Shown: piece after piece, positions 1 through 8,773 of the stretch
Numbering within the stretch: the stretch's first letter is position 1
Layout: every line of letters begins with the position of its first letter
Assembly: GCA_964403415.1 (NCBI GenBank)
Contig: CAYOFF010000002.1
Span: 58,007 to 122,006, forward strand
Reading direction: 5' to 3'
DNA length: 64,000 nt
Origin: CAYOFF01 sp964403415
GTDB taxonomy: Bacteria; Patescibacteriota; Gracilibacteria; Absconditabacterales; Absconditicoccaceae
Translations under genes and position numbers: made by a program
Notes under the pieces: model-generated
Seen by the model: only the letters and a program-made list of their open reading frames with translations
What the model was told of the DNA's origin: nothing
The model's database searches: none

Positions 1-474
1 TTTATCATAAGTGTTTTTATTTTTAGGTATAATTTCCACATAATAACCAGTGTATCCTACATATTCATCTCTTCATAAGAAAATCTCTATATCTCTATAA
101 TTTTTCATCTTGTCACTACCTTTGGTAGTATTGAATTTATTCTTTATCTCTGCAACAATTTTCATCTTTTTATTCTGTACATCCAATATTCATCCTGTTC
201 ATAGATTAACCCATCACTCCATGCTTCATATAATATTTTGATGAAATTCTCCTATAACGTTTTGAAGAGTTTTCTGTACCTGTCTTGCTTTCTCTTGCTG
301 TAATCGCTCAGCTATGGAAATTTGTTGGGTTGAAGCATCAAATAATGCTGAAAAGGGATCAATTACATTTTCATTAAGCTTTATATTGATGTTCATTCTT
401 CTTTTCTCAATTACATCACAAACAGATTTAACCGCCTTTAATAGGTCTTCATCACTAATAAAACTTAAATACAT
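1..474 (-). CDS. Type II restriction endonuclease, Eco47II/Sau96I-like (3' end beyond window)
   Basis: The first 158 codons are visible; the C-terminus lies outside the window. Read with UGA = Gly, residues 83-98 give a Gly/Trp-rich stretch ending in GGILD, followed by KIVAEIKNK. D98, E109 and K111 form a D-x10-E-x-K nuclease centre of the PD-(D/E)XK type. The AEIKNK and following NTTKGSDK segment closely resembles what I remember of Eco47II-family enzymes, which cleave GGNCC-type sites in unmodified DNA. No cognate methyltransferase is visible, so it may lie beyond position 1. Four UGA codons fall in this conserved core, so the gene is adapted to the host code. The ATG at 474 is the first in frame. 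The REase call is fairly sure; the exact subfamily is less so. Confidence 0.68.
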
Positions 475-642
475 TTTTATGTTATGTAGTAAAAATTACC
501 TAACCTAAGCTTCTTACATTAAAACACCTTGTGCATTAATGGAATTTTTATATTAATGCGATATCAAAATTCAATCTTTGGATTGAGATAAAGAAAATTG
601 CATTTATGATAAATTATAATATAAATACCTAAACCCCCACCA

Positions 643-1713
643 ATGAAAGGGAAGCTTACTATAACATCATGCTTGACCTTCGATTTTGACTGTACTATTA
701 GCTACGAAAAATTTCTCAGTGACTATTATGTAGTTGTTGAGGCGTTCAATAAAGATAAAACATTTTTCCAGAAAGATTGAGAGCCGTTTTCAACATGATA
801 TTTGCAAATTTTGTTATGATTCAAAGTATTATTCTGACTTCACTATGAGAGTAAGGACGACTTTTCCTATAAGATGACATATTTAGAGCATTTGTTATTT
901 CAAATATATTGAAGTTTATTCTATAGCTGATTGGATAGCACAAAGGCAGTAGTATCTTGATGGTTATTTTCAAACGTTATTACTGAAACCTACTCTACTA
1001 GCTATTACAATGCAGTATGGCAGATCGAAGATATAAAGAATGGCCGAAAAGATGAGAAACCATCTGCATTAAATCTAGCTTATCTCTGCTATATAAAATC
1101 ATATTGCCTTAGAAATAAACCACATGAAAAAATGAGGATATTTCCCATAGATACCGAATGAGAAAGTATGGCAAAGGAAATGTTTAAGCTTGATCGTAGT
1201 GTCTGATATACTCTAAGACAGGTTAAATACGATGTTGAATTTACCAAAGTACATTACATAGAGTATATAGCTTTTTGTACGTTATTCCTTACCAGAGAAT
1301 TATGTCTTGTGTACGAACATCATCCTAATAGTTTTGTTAAAATTATAGATAAAAAAGACATAGATCTATATCTAGATAGATGATGCTATGTATTTAACAT
1401 AAGCAAGGTTATTCGACAACAGTTTGCTTCATTTGCTTGAGAAGCATATACAGAAAAACGAAAGAAGAAACAATCACGAGATAAGTTAATGCAGGATATG
1501 AAGACCACCGCAGAAGCAGTTAAAGACCTAAAAGTAACAATTGATATTAACGACCATTGTCCACAATTTATGACTGCAAATTGGAATAACAGTGATCCTA
1601 GTAAATACCAAGCCTTAGAGGCATATGTTTGAGAATATTGAGAGATAACCAAAGTTAAAGCCAAAGGTAAGTCTACCTCTCTCAAGGCAAAAAAGCATTT
1701 TAAATATGAGTAA
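643..1713 (+). CDS. Hypothetical protein, 356 aa
   Basis: An open frame of 356 codons from ATG to TAA, with 12 in-frame UGA codons read as Gly. I do not recognise the family. The N-terminal half is rich in aromatic residues (Phe, Tyr) with FDFDC near residue 15. The C-terminal quarter is Lys-rich and has a helical stretch of basic and acidic residues around 270-305. I see no clear signal peptide or membrane helix. It lies divergently from the restriction endonuclease, is followed by a 46-residue ORF and terminator, and then by a recombinase, so a cargo gene of a mobile element is plausible. The coding call rests on length, the clean frame and the coherent composition. Confidence 0.6.
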
Positions 1714-1830
1714 ATTGATTTTCTTACAGATATCACTATTAGCATATTACCTATTATAGTATAGGAATATTTACTAGGGCGCATTTCAATAACTTGCAGA
1801 TACTGTAAGAGAGATGATACCCTGCTAAAC

Positions 1831-1971
1831 ATGGATATTGCTCAGGCAAAAGCGATTCTATGAGAAAAGCGGACTAATGAATCTGAGGAAAGGATACAAA
1901 AAATAATTGACTTCCTGAAAGCTATTGCTTCTACCGTTATAGAATCGCATCCAAGAGAAAATGAGGGCTAA
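1831..1971 (+). CDS. Small helical hypothetical protein, 46 aa
   Basis: A short frame starting MDIAQAKAILGEKR and ending at TAA, with one UGA read as Gly. The product is charged and looks alpha-helical (alternating Lys/Glu and Ile/Leu). No homology is recognised. Support comes from its position: its stop codon sits inside the 5' arm of a rho-independent terminator, a typical end of a transcription unit. No strong Shine-Dalgarno is visible before the ATG. It may be co-transcribed with the 356-residue gene upstream. Confidence 0.45.
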
Positions 1972-1987
1972 ATGCTCTCATTTTTTC
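1961..1987 (+). terminator. Rho-independent terminator
   Basis: The arms ATGAGGGC and GCTCTCAT can pair over 8 bp (one G-U pair) around a 5-nt loop and are followed directly by a run of T. The hairpin overlaps the stop codon of the small ORF and would end the plus-strand unit that begins near 643. Confidence 0.7.
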
Positions 1988-2105
1988 TATATCACAAATT
2001 ACAATTTGAATTTATCAAAAATAAGAATATACCGCTCATATTTTATATTAAGCAGGTTTTTTATATATCTACAGGGTTTGATATTTTACACTTTTTTTAT
2101 TGCCC

Positions 2106-3881
2106 ATGAAGCAAAAATCTAAAAATAAATCTTATGCTCAACAGAGATGAACATATGACATTAAGACTGGCAAAGTAGTGAGAAAGAATAGATCAAATAT
2201 AAACAGCTCTCCTAGAGCCGTCATTTATGTGAGAGTTTCCGATGAAAAACAGGTAACTCAGGGCTATTGAATAGAATGACAGATACGCACCTGTAAAGAT
2301 TTTTGTTACAATCAAGAATGGGAAATCGACAGAATATTTAAGGACGAAGCAATAAGTTGATGAGAATTAAACAGGAAGTGACTTAACGAAGCCATGAAAT
2401 ACATTGCTGAGCAAAATAAGAATTATAGTAAGATTACCCATTTTGTTGTTACTGAGTATTCAAGGCTTTCAAGAAGTGACGATCTCAAAGCTACCTACTC
2501 CACGCATCAGGCCATTGAATGATACGGAGTAAAGATAGTCGCAACAATGAATCCTATACTTGGCGATGATGAAAATGCCGAGTTGGTACAAGATATTAAC
2601 TACGTTTTTGCCAAAAGCGAAAGACGCAAGATCAAAGTAAGAACGAAAAATGGCATGAGAGCAAGATTATTAGATGGACATCGACCTTTCCCCGAGCCTG
2701 TTTGATATACAAGGATAAAAGAGAAAGTATGAAATAAATTTGAAAGTATTATCGTCCAGCAAGAACCTCAAGCTAGTATCATCAAAGAAGGGCTAGAAAT
2801 GTTTGCTAACTGAGTGTTAGTTAACCAGACTGCATTAACTCAGTACTTTAATAAGAAGGTATTGAAGTCTAATTTCCATACTCCAAAACCTGGCGAACTA
2901 CATACATCTTTTGCAGAAAGGGCTTTAAGTCTTGAAAGGCTAATGTTCTATGCCTGATTTGTAATTTATCCTGATTATGATATAGACGAGCCTATTCAAG
3001 GGCACTGGGAACCTATCCTATCTATTTCTACTGTTCATAAAATCCTGCAAAGGTTACATAGCAAAGGTCAAACAAAGATTTGACCAAGAAAAGATAGCAC
3101 CAATCTCTATCCTTTAAGATGACTATTATTTTGCCCNNNNNNNNNNTGACCCTCCAAGGGTAAGCTTTGAGGCATTTATCACTATTACTTAATTAACAGC
3201 AAGAAAGTAGATAAGCAGTTCAAGAAGAGTTTTCGTATTGAAAAGATACATGATGAATTCCGTGAACTATTACAGCAGCTTACTCCTAAGCCTGAGATTT
3301 TACTTCTTCTGAGGTGAATCTTCGAATCCGTAGCACATGATAAAAAGAAATTATTTAACAAATTACTCTTATCTAAGAAGCAAAGAATAGCAGAAATAAC
3401 CAAAAAAGTAGAAAAAATAAGTTCCAAGTATTATGAAGTGAAAAACCCTATGATTGCCAAGAAGATAGAGGAAGAATGGTGAGAGCTAGAACAAGAGAAG
3501 GAGTTATTAGAAACCGAAGTCAATTCAGAGTTTCTGAGCGAGCAAGAGTTTGAACAACTCTATAACAAATTTGTAGATATCATTGAAAACCCTGTAGCAA
3601 TATGGGATTTATGAAATATAGAAATGAAACAATTACTCATAGGAGTTTTATTTGGGTGAAAATTATACTATAAAAAAAATGAGGGATTTCAAACCCCTCA
3701 AACATCCCTTATTTACTCTATTTTTGACCACATTAGTGGTGATAATAACCGTCTGGGGAGGCATGTACGGGAAAACGTGATAATTTCAATATACTATTAT
3801 TGTCATTACCAAGCCTTTCTTTGCTTACTCATGTATAGCCAAGCTGCTTCAGAAGCATATCTCAAGCATCAATACCCTTAA
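2106..3881 (+). CDS. Large serine recombinase (contains scaffold gap)
   Basis: Site-specific DNA recombinase of the resolvase/invertase superfamily. The N-terminal catalytic domain begins around residue 38 with AVIYVRVSDEKQ, in which S45 is the nucleophile. The EYSRLSRS segment and a recombinase domain follow. The zinc ribbon should start at LLFCP just before the 10 N; its second part is lost in the gap. The rest contains a charged coiled-coil region and ends near TPQTSLIYSIFD. With exactly 10 N the frame is kept. About 150 nt of the 3' end overlap the opposite-strand recombinase, so the last 40-50 residues (after SGDNNRLG) may be a fortuitous extension. Many UGA codons are read as Gly, including SGG at the expected resolvase position. 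Start chosen at the first ATG after a long T-rich leader. Confidence 0.82.
3137..3146. other. Scaffold gap (10 N)
   Basis: Ten undetermined bases interrupt the zinc-ribbon region of the plus-strand recombinase. A gap of exactly 10 is often a placeholder, so the true missing length and the joining of the two flanks are uncertain. Confidence 0.95.
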
Positions 3882-5655
3882 GATTATACTCCTGATGTAC
3901 TCTTTTGACCTCTTCTACATCTTGAGTGCTGAACAAATGAGTCAAGAAATCCTGAGGTAGCTTAAACTTTATAACTATTGTATGAGGTATTAATTGAACC
4001 TTCTTAGCAGGTCAAGGCAGCCTCAGCTTATCATTCTTGTCTGCATACACTATTATTTCATCAATTATCATCTTAAACAGCCTCTTACACTGTACATCAT
4101 TCTCGAATATCTCTTCTAGATTATTTGTTATCAATGAAATATGCTGCAATACATTCACTTGTGCCTGTACATCAAAAAAGTCTTTGTAGTGTATACGAAG
4201 CCCTACTAGTTCTTCCTCTAGTTGTGCTATTCTCTTATTATTATGCGCTAGATCCTTCTCAAACTGCTCTGCTGTTAGATGTCACCTCTTAACCATTTCC
4301 TTCATGGAATATTCGGCTTGTTCTAGTCTCACAATTTCTTCTGAGCATTCATTCGTTCTTCTATCAAGGGATTCTTTCATAAGAACTAAGTTATCATTCT
4401 TCTTAATATATTCTATGAGTAGTTCAGGCTTTTGTACAAGCTTTCTTATCTCGGCTTTCACAAACTTATCCATAGCTCCTTGGTTAAGACCTATAGCATT
4501 ACATTGATACTTATACTTTATTCCCTTTCAGCAGCATTGATATAGTCTAGTACCATGAGAAACAATTCCTGTCCAGCTGAGCATTCATCTTTGATTGTGC
4601 TTCTTACAAGCATCACATTTCAACAGTCAGCTTAGTAGATACGTATCCTTCCTATCAATAAGACCCCTCTTGTCTTCCATTATCTCCTGAGCCTTTCAAA
4701 AGAGTTCTTCTGATACTATAGGTTGGTGATGCATAGAAGACAATATCCATTGCTCTTTAGGTATAGATATAATCCTTTTCTTGTTGCGTTTATAATCCGT
4801 TATCTCGGACTTCTGTTTGTTGTAATAGTAGTTTCAAATGTAAACTTCATTCTGCAATATTCCTCTCACCGTTTTGTCCTGCCATGCATAAGGATCTTTG
4901 ACAGTATTTTTCTTTAATGGTCTAGTTGCGACTGTTGGTATAAGAATATGCTGGTCAGAAAGATACCTACAAATGGTAGTTATTCACATGCCTTCATAGA
5001 CTAGCAGCTCATATATTCTTTGTATAACTCTTGCCTCCTCTTCAATGACTTGTACTGTACCTGTGTCATTATTTTTTAAATATCCATACTGCCTAGGTTG
5101 AAGCCATGTTCAACTACTCAAAGATTCTCTTCTTCATGCTGAAGTTCTATCGTGTATCATATCTCTCTCTAGTTCTGCAAACACTCAGAGCATTCAAAAC
5201 ATAGCCTTTCCAAAAGGAGAATCTGTATCAAAAGATTCTGAAGCAGAAACAAAATCTAGCTTACAAGCTTTTAGTCTATCTGAAATATCTAGCAATACTG
5301 ACAATCTTCTAGCAAACCTATCAATCTTATACACCATTACGACATCAAAGGGCTTCTGTGGAGATAATTCTACATCATCAAACAACCTCTTTAATCCTGG
5401 TCTATCATCTACTGCATCTGCTCAGCTTACTGGCACATCTCTGTATATATACCTTTCTCATGCAAATACATAATCCTTGTCTCTCACATCTATATAGCTC
5501 ATCATTTTGCTTATCTGCAATGGTTCTCAATATCCATCTGTTGCCTGCTCTTCTGTACTCACACGTACATACAAGGCTACGCGCTTCTGTGACTTAGGCG
5601 TATTTGCGCTTACGCCTACTGCTTTTTCGTTATATTCTTGCTGTTTTTCAGACAT
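3733..5655 (-). CDS. Large serine recombinase, complete (640 aa)
   Basis: Complete serine recombinase. Residues 25-37 read RVALYVRVSTEEQ with catalytic S33, followed by the VYKIDRFAR and GVFAELERD motifs of the resolvase fold. A recombinase domain with DPYAWQDKTVRGIL comes next, then a zinc ribbon with CDACKKH and a Cys-rich second half (YQCCGKG, YQCN). A long coiled coil occupies roughly 390-480 and a basic C-terminal tail follows. UGA-Gly codons occur in the usual glycine positions. It faces the other recombinase, and the two coding ends overlap by about 150 nt. Probable role: integration or excision of the surrounding island. The two proteins differ clearly in sequence, so they are not a recent duplication. 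Confidence 0.9.
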
Positions 5656-5707
5656 GTTAGGCGCGTATGTAAATATAATAATATCCGTTTGCTCTTTAAT
5701 GAAATGT

Positions 5708-5818
5708 TTATTCTAAGCCATTTTCTACCAAAAACAGATCAGTTTTTCAAAAAAGGGGGTAAATGTTTGCCTCCCAACAGCCTGATATTAGCTCTATTTT
5801 TTCTTCATTCTTAACCAT
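5708..5818 (-). CDS. Small ORF, or detached C-terminal part of the protease gene
   Basis: A 36-codon frame from ATG to TAA encoding MVKNEEKIELISGCWEANIY and a further 16 residues. The same frame is open back to the TAA of the trypsin-like gene, giving about 63 codons of protein-like sequence in phase with that gene. It could be a small independent protein, or the remains of a longer protease C-terminus cut off by a stop mutation. No family is recognised and no Shine-Dalgarno is evident. Confidence 0.35.
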
Positions 5819-5899
5819 TAATGGCTTATCTGAAGCAATTCAAAGCTTGACATATGGGAGAGCTAACCTGATTTTATTTTTACGGATATTAGGAGTTAT

Positions 5900-6541
5900 T
5901 TATTTCATCTGAGATATTATTTTATATGCATGTTCTATAGATATAGCCAATGCCCTGCCATCATCGTTACTAGCATGCAAATATCCTACAATCATTCAAT
6001 CTTCCGCAAACAGAGGACTACCGCTTCTTCATGGGGTTGAATTTATTCCTCTAATCATCAATGCTTTTGTAGTCTCTCACGGATAAATTCAGCTTGATAT
6101 TAATATACGCTCGCTTCTAACATATGGTAATATTGTTTCTATAATTCATTCTTGCAAATCAGGTTCAGCATTTCAAAATGAATTTTCATCAAACCCATAC
6201 GTATATACTTTCATTCCTTCATACGCAATCTTACTAAGATCATCATCGACCATATCTTCTGCTGTCAGTCCAGTATTAAGTATAGCTATGTCATGTACTG
6301 AATTTATGTATTCAAGTCATAAGGGCTTACTATTTATAGGTGCTCTAAATGCACCCCATACTATTCAATTATCTTTTTGAGCTTTTCTAATAACATGCTC
6401 ATTAGTGATCACATACGCCTTACCTCATTTACATATAACAAACCCTGTACCCTCATATTCTCCTACAATTGTATTGCCTGCTACTCACACTGTCTCCTCT
6501 GATCTCAGAATCTTAACAATTGTCTGCTGTTGCATATTCAT
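5900..6541 (-). CDS. Trypsin-like serine peptidase (S1C type)
   Basis: A 213-residue protein with the chymotrypsin-fold signature: His in ITNEHV (H49), Asp in VHDIAIL (D84) and Ser in GRSGSPLF (S173). Several glycines around these sites are encoded by UGA. No signal peptide, transmembrane segment or PDZ domain is present, so this is probably a cytoplasmic protease rather than a periplasmic DegP. Free-standing trypsin domains of this kind occur in prokaryotic conflict systems as effectors, which fits the island context; that role is inference. It lies 30 nt downstream of a 225-residue gene of unknown function and is probably co-transcribed with it. Start: the first of two close in-frame ATGs (6541; the other is at 6535). 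Confidence 0.78.
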
Positions 6542-6571
6542 GTTTAAAATCACGCATAGTATAAAAAAGTC

Positions 6572-7249
6572 CTATGTGACCTGCTGTAAGCAATCTTCTA
6601 TTTCTCTGGTACAGTTTGTAATGATCTCAAACACTTCTTTTATAAATCATAAAACATGTATATCATTGTCTAAACCTGGGATATCCTTATTGTCAAAGGT
6701 GAAATCAATCCACTTTATTACTTCTACTTTCACACCTTCAGTAGGAATAGGTAACTGTGTTACGGGATCAATAGGTGCCCCTAAAATAGATACGCCCTCG
6801 CCAAATACTGCACTATCTGCATTCCAAGTCACTGTAGAACCATAAGCATCTGACACTGTTACACCTCTTGTCTCGGTTCTTTTCTGAGGGGTTAAAGCAA
6901 AGTGAACATTTTTATTGCGCAACTTATTAAAGTTTCTTACTACAACGTTGTTATATGGTTGATATTTTTCAAGCACATCTACAATCCTCTGATCTAATCA
7001 TAGATTACTTACCTTTGCATGAAATCAATTCACATGATCTGTCATAGGAAAATTATCCATACCTACTTCGCCAGCGAGATAATCCAGTCATGAACGCATG
7101 TCTCAAAAGTAACGTTTTAAGTTTATGATAAGCGCACCATCTAATGCTTGCTGATGTAGAGATTCATTATACTGAGTTTCTATCAGCTCTAATAATTTGT
7201 AACCTTCTGTATAGAGCAAGTCTATATCAGCGAATCTGGAATATTGCAT
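6572..7249 (-). CDS. Hypothetical protein, 225 aa, partner of the trypsin-like gene
   Basis: ATG to TAG frame with five UGA-Gly codons. The first 120 residues look alpha-helical (DLLYTEGYKLLELIETQYNE and a basic Asn/Lys-rich stretch). The middle is beta-rich with many Gly, Thr and Val, and the C-terminus is helical (FIKEVFEIITNCTREIEDCL). No family is recognised. It immediately precedes the trypsin-like protease on the same strand, so the pair probably forms an operon. A sensor or substrate role for the protease would fit but cannot be shown from sequence. Confidence 0.65.
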
Positions 7250-7269
7250 AATCCAAGAATAGTACTAAA

Positions 7270-7287
7270 CTCCTATGACATTAGGAG
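7270..7287. repeat. Perfect inverted repeat in intergenic region
   Basis: CTCCTA and TAGGAG flank a 6-nt spacer upstream of the 225-residue gene. No T-run follows on either strand. It could be an operator for the hypothetical/protease operon, but at this length chance is possible. Confidence 0.3.
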
Positions 7288-7414
7288 TATATTAAAGATT
7301 TTCAACATCATTTATGTGATACCTGCTAAACATGTTTTATCCTAAGGGTTACCTAATCCTTCGGAAGCCTTACCTAATCCTTTGAAAGCATTCCATGATA
7401 TTATCTTACAGATT

Positions 7415-7519
7415 ATGAGAGAGAATGAACCAGAAGAATATGAAAAACTTATCAAGCGAAACGATCAGCTGAGAAAAGAAAGGCTAGTCAAAGACTTATG
7501 AAAACAGAAGAATAAGTAG
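7415..7519 (+). CDS. Small charged ORF, 34 aa (doubtful)
   Basis: MRENEPEEYEKLIKRNDQLR followed by 14 mostly basic residues, ending at TAG, with one UGA read as Gly. The frame is open upstream for about 25 more codons that include two copies of a short LPNP-containing repeat, but no ATG is found there. Codon composition is protein-like, yet no homology or ribosome site supports it. Confidence 0.3.
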
Positions 7520-7582
7520 CAGTCTATTCTTGGCTTGTTTTAGTAAGGATTTTTTTATACAGTCTCGATTACGATCGACACC

Positions 7583-7957
7583 TTATATTTTTATCATACC
7601 ATACAGTTCTCAAGCTAAATCATTGTTATATTTATTAACCACTTCTTCAGCTCTAAACGCATCAAGTAACCACCAGACAATTGGAACTCACCACATGGCA
7701 ATAAAATCTGCCATGTAGTACCAGCTAATAGCCATAAGAAGTATGAATCCCACCTGAAACATCCAGTTTCCTAGATATGCATGATGCCAACCAAATATTC
7801 GACACGCACGATAGGTCGAAAGTTTCTTCTCTTTCTGTATGTACAATGACGTATACAATCACTGCTTAGACTTCGGTAATTTGTGTAAGTAATATGGATA
7901 CAGATTTTCTTCAGTTTCTTCATTACTGTTCTCTAAAGTTTCTTTGGGATCATGCAT
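7583..7957 (-). CDS. TM2-domain membrane protein
   Basis: A 124-residue protein: about 30 acidic N-terminal residues, a short basic linker, then a TM2 domain. The features that identify TM2 are FGWHHAYLGNWMFQVGFILL, a second hydrophobic helix and the closing WWLLDAF. This predicts two membrane helices with a short hairpin. TM2 proteins are widespread small inner-membrane proteins of poorly known function. The gene is on the same strand as the CD-NTase/SLATT pair and starts about 45 nt after an intrinsic terminator that ends the structured RNA, an arrangement suggesting transcription attenuation. No good Shine-Dalgarno is present at the ATG. Confidence 0.7.
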
Positions 7958-7999
7958 GTATTAAAAAGAAATAGGTAAAAATAGTTATTTCCTTTTAAC

Positions 8000-8029
8000 A
8001 AAAAAAGGAGGCACAACCCTAAGTGCCTC
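8000..8029 (-). terminator. Intrinsic terminator upstream of the TM2 gene
   Basis: On the minus strand GAGGCAC and GTGCCTC pair over 7 bp around an 8-nt loop, followed by C and seven T. Its 5' arm shares bases 8025-8029 with the closing stem of the structured RNA, so only one of the two hairpins can form at a time. Confidence 0.72.
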
Positions 8030-8147
8030 ACAAGCAGCCCGATACTCTGCAATAGATGTCGGTGGGCTGTACCCCCAATTTTTCTATTGCAGAATAACAA
8101 AAAGCTACTCAGTATTTGAGTTTGGGCTTTAACAGTGCTTGTGAGGC
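8023..8147 (-). ncRNA. Structured leader RNA / candidate attenuator or riboswitch-like element
   Basis: A 232-nt gap between the SLATT and TM2 genes holds nested complementary segments. A 12-bp closing stem is GCCTCACAAGCA with TGCTTGTGAGGC (8136-8147 with 8025-8036). Inside it are GCCC with GGGC (8124-8127 with 8037-8040), a perfect 10-bp stem CTGCAATAGA with TCTATTGCAG (8083-8092 with 8047-8056) capped by a GGG/CCC hairpin, and a small ACTC/GAGT hairpin. The strand is assigned from the intrinsic terminator that follows on the minus strand. The closing stem and terminator are mutually exclusive, the usual logic of a cis-regulator; a free small RNA is also possible. I see no T-box, known riboswitch core or 6S signature. 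Confidence 0.6.
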
Positions 8148-8189
8148 GAAGTAACCATAAGATTTGTATAGAAGTTTTCAATCAGAAAT

Positions 8190-8756
8190 TTATTGCTTGT
8201 TTAAGCGCAACTTACTAGGAAGAAAACGATCGATTTCTTCATCAGAAAACGTAAAATCTTCTCAATATACAATTCACTTAGGGTTAAGTCTTTGCTGCGC
8301 TGTTTCAAAATCCTTTCTGGTGGTCTCCAAAGCAGATTCATATATTAAATCTAATCTTTCTTGTAGACTATCTCTGTACTTCGACCAAGACTCTATGGTT
8401 CAGTTATTTGATAATATATCTCATATTAAAGATATGTATAATTCCCTTACTGATCTTAATTGAAGAGCTGTCTTCTTATGCTGTCCTCATATAGCATCAA
8501 AATTTAGACTTAATTGAAGTATTAGAAATACGACTTCCGCAACGGACATGGTCAATGATAGGTAAGACCGTAATTTGTTCTGCTCATTTGCTATAGATAG
8601 TATAAGAAATCACAAAACCAATCCGACTATGACAATATTTATTACTTTCACTGTATGACTATATCCAAACTTTCTTTCTGCAGCAATTTCTTGTATCTTA
8701 TGGCTGTACACTGTGTTTCAAAAATTTTGTCTAACAACAGATAGAATTTCTTCCAT
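8190..8756 (-). CDS. SLATT-domain two-TM effector
   Basis: A 188-residue protein with two strongly hydrophobic helices (about 38-55 and 66-86) followed by a long amphipathic cytoplasmic helix region (LQLRSVRELYISLIGDIL, then YRDSLQERLDLIYESALETT). This is the layout of SLATT (SMODS and SLOG-associating 2TM) effectors, which are thought to form pores when activated by nucleotide second messengers. The call is strongly supported by the gene directly upstream on the same strand, a SMODS-type nucleotidyltransferase whose stop lies 17 nt before this start. Read with UGA = Gly throughout. Assignment to a SLATT subfamily is not possible by eye. Confidence 0.75.
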
Positions 8757-8773
8757 GAGAATGTTATTATCAA

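Noticed and set aside
8000..8160. T-box leader, 6S RNA or tracrRNA as identity of the structured RNA
   Set aside because: No T-box sequence, no tRNA-like specifier loop, no 6S open bubble, and no CRISPR repeats or cas genes in the window.
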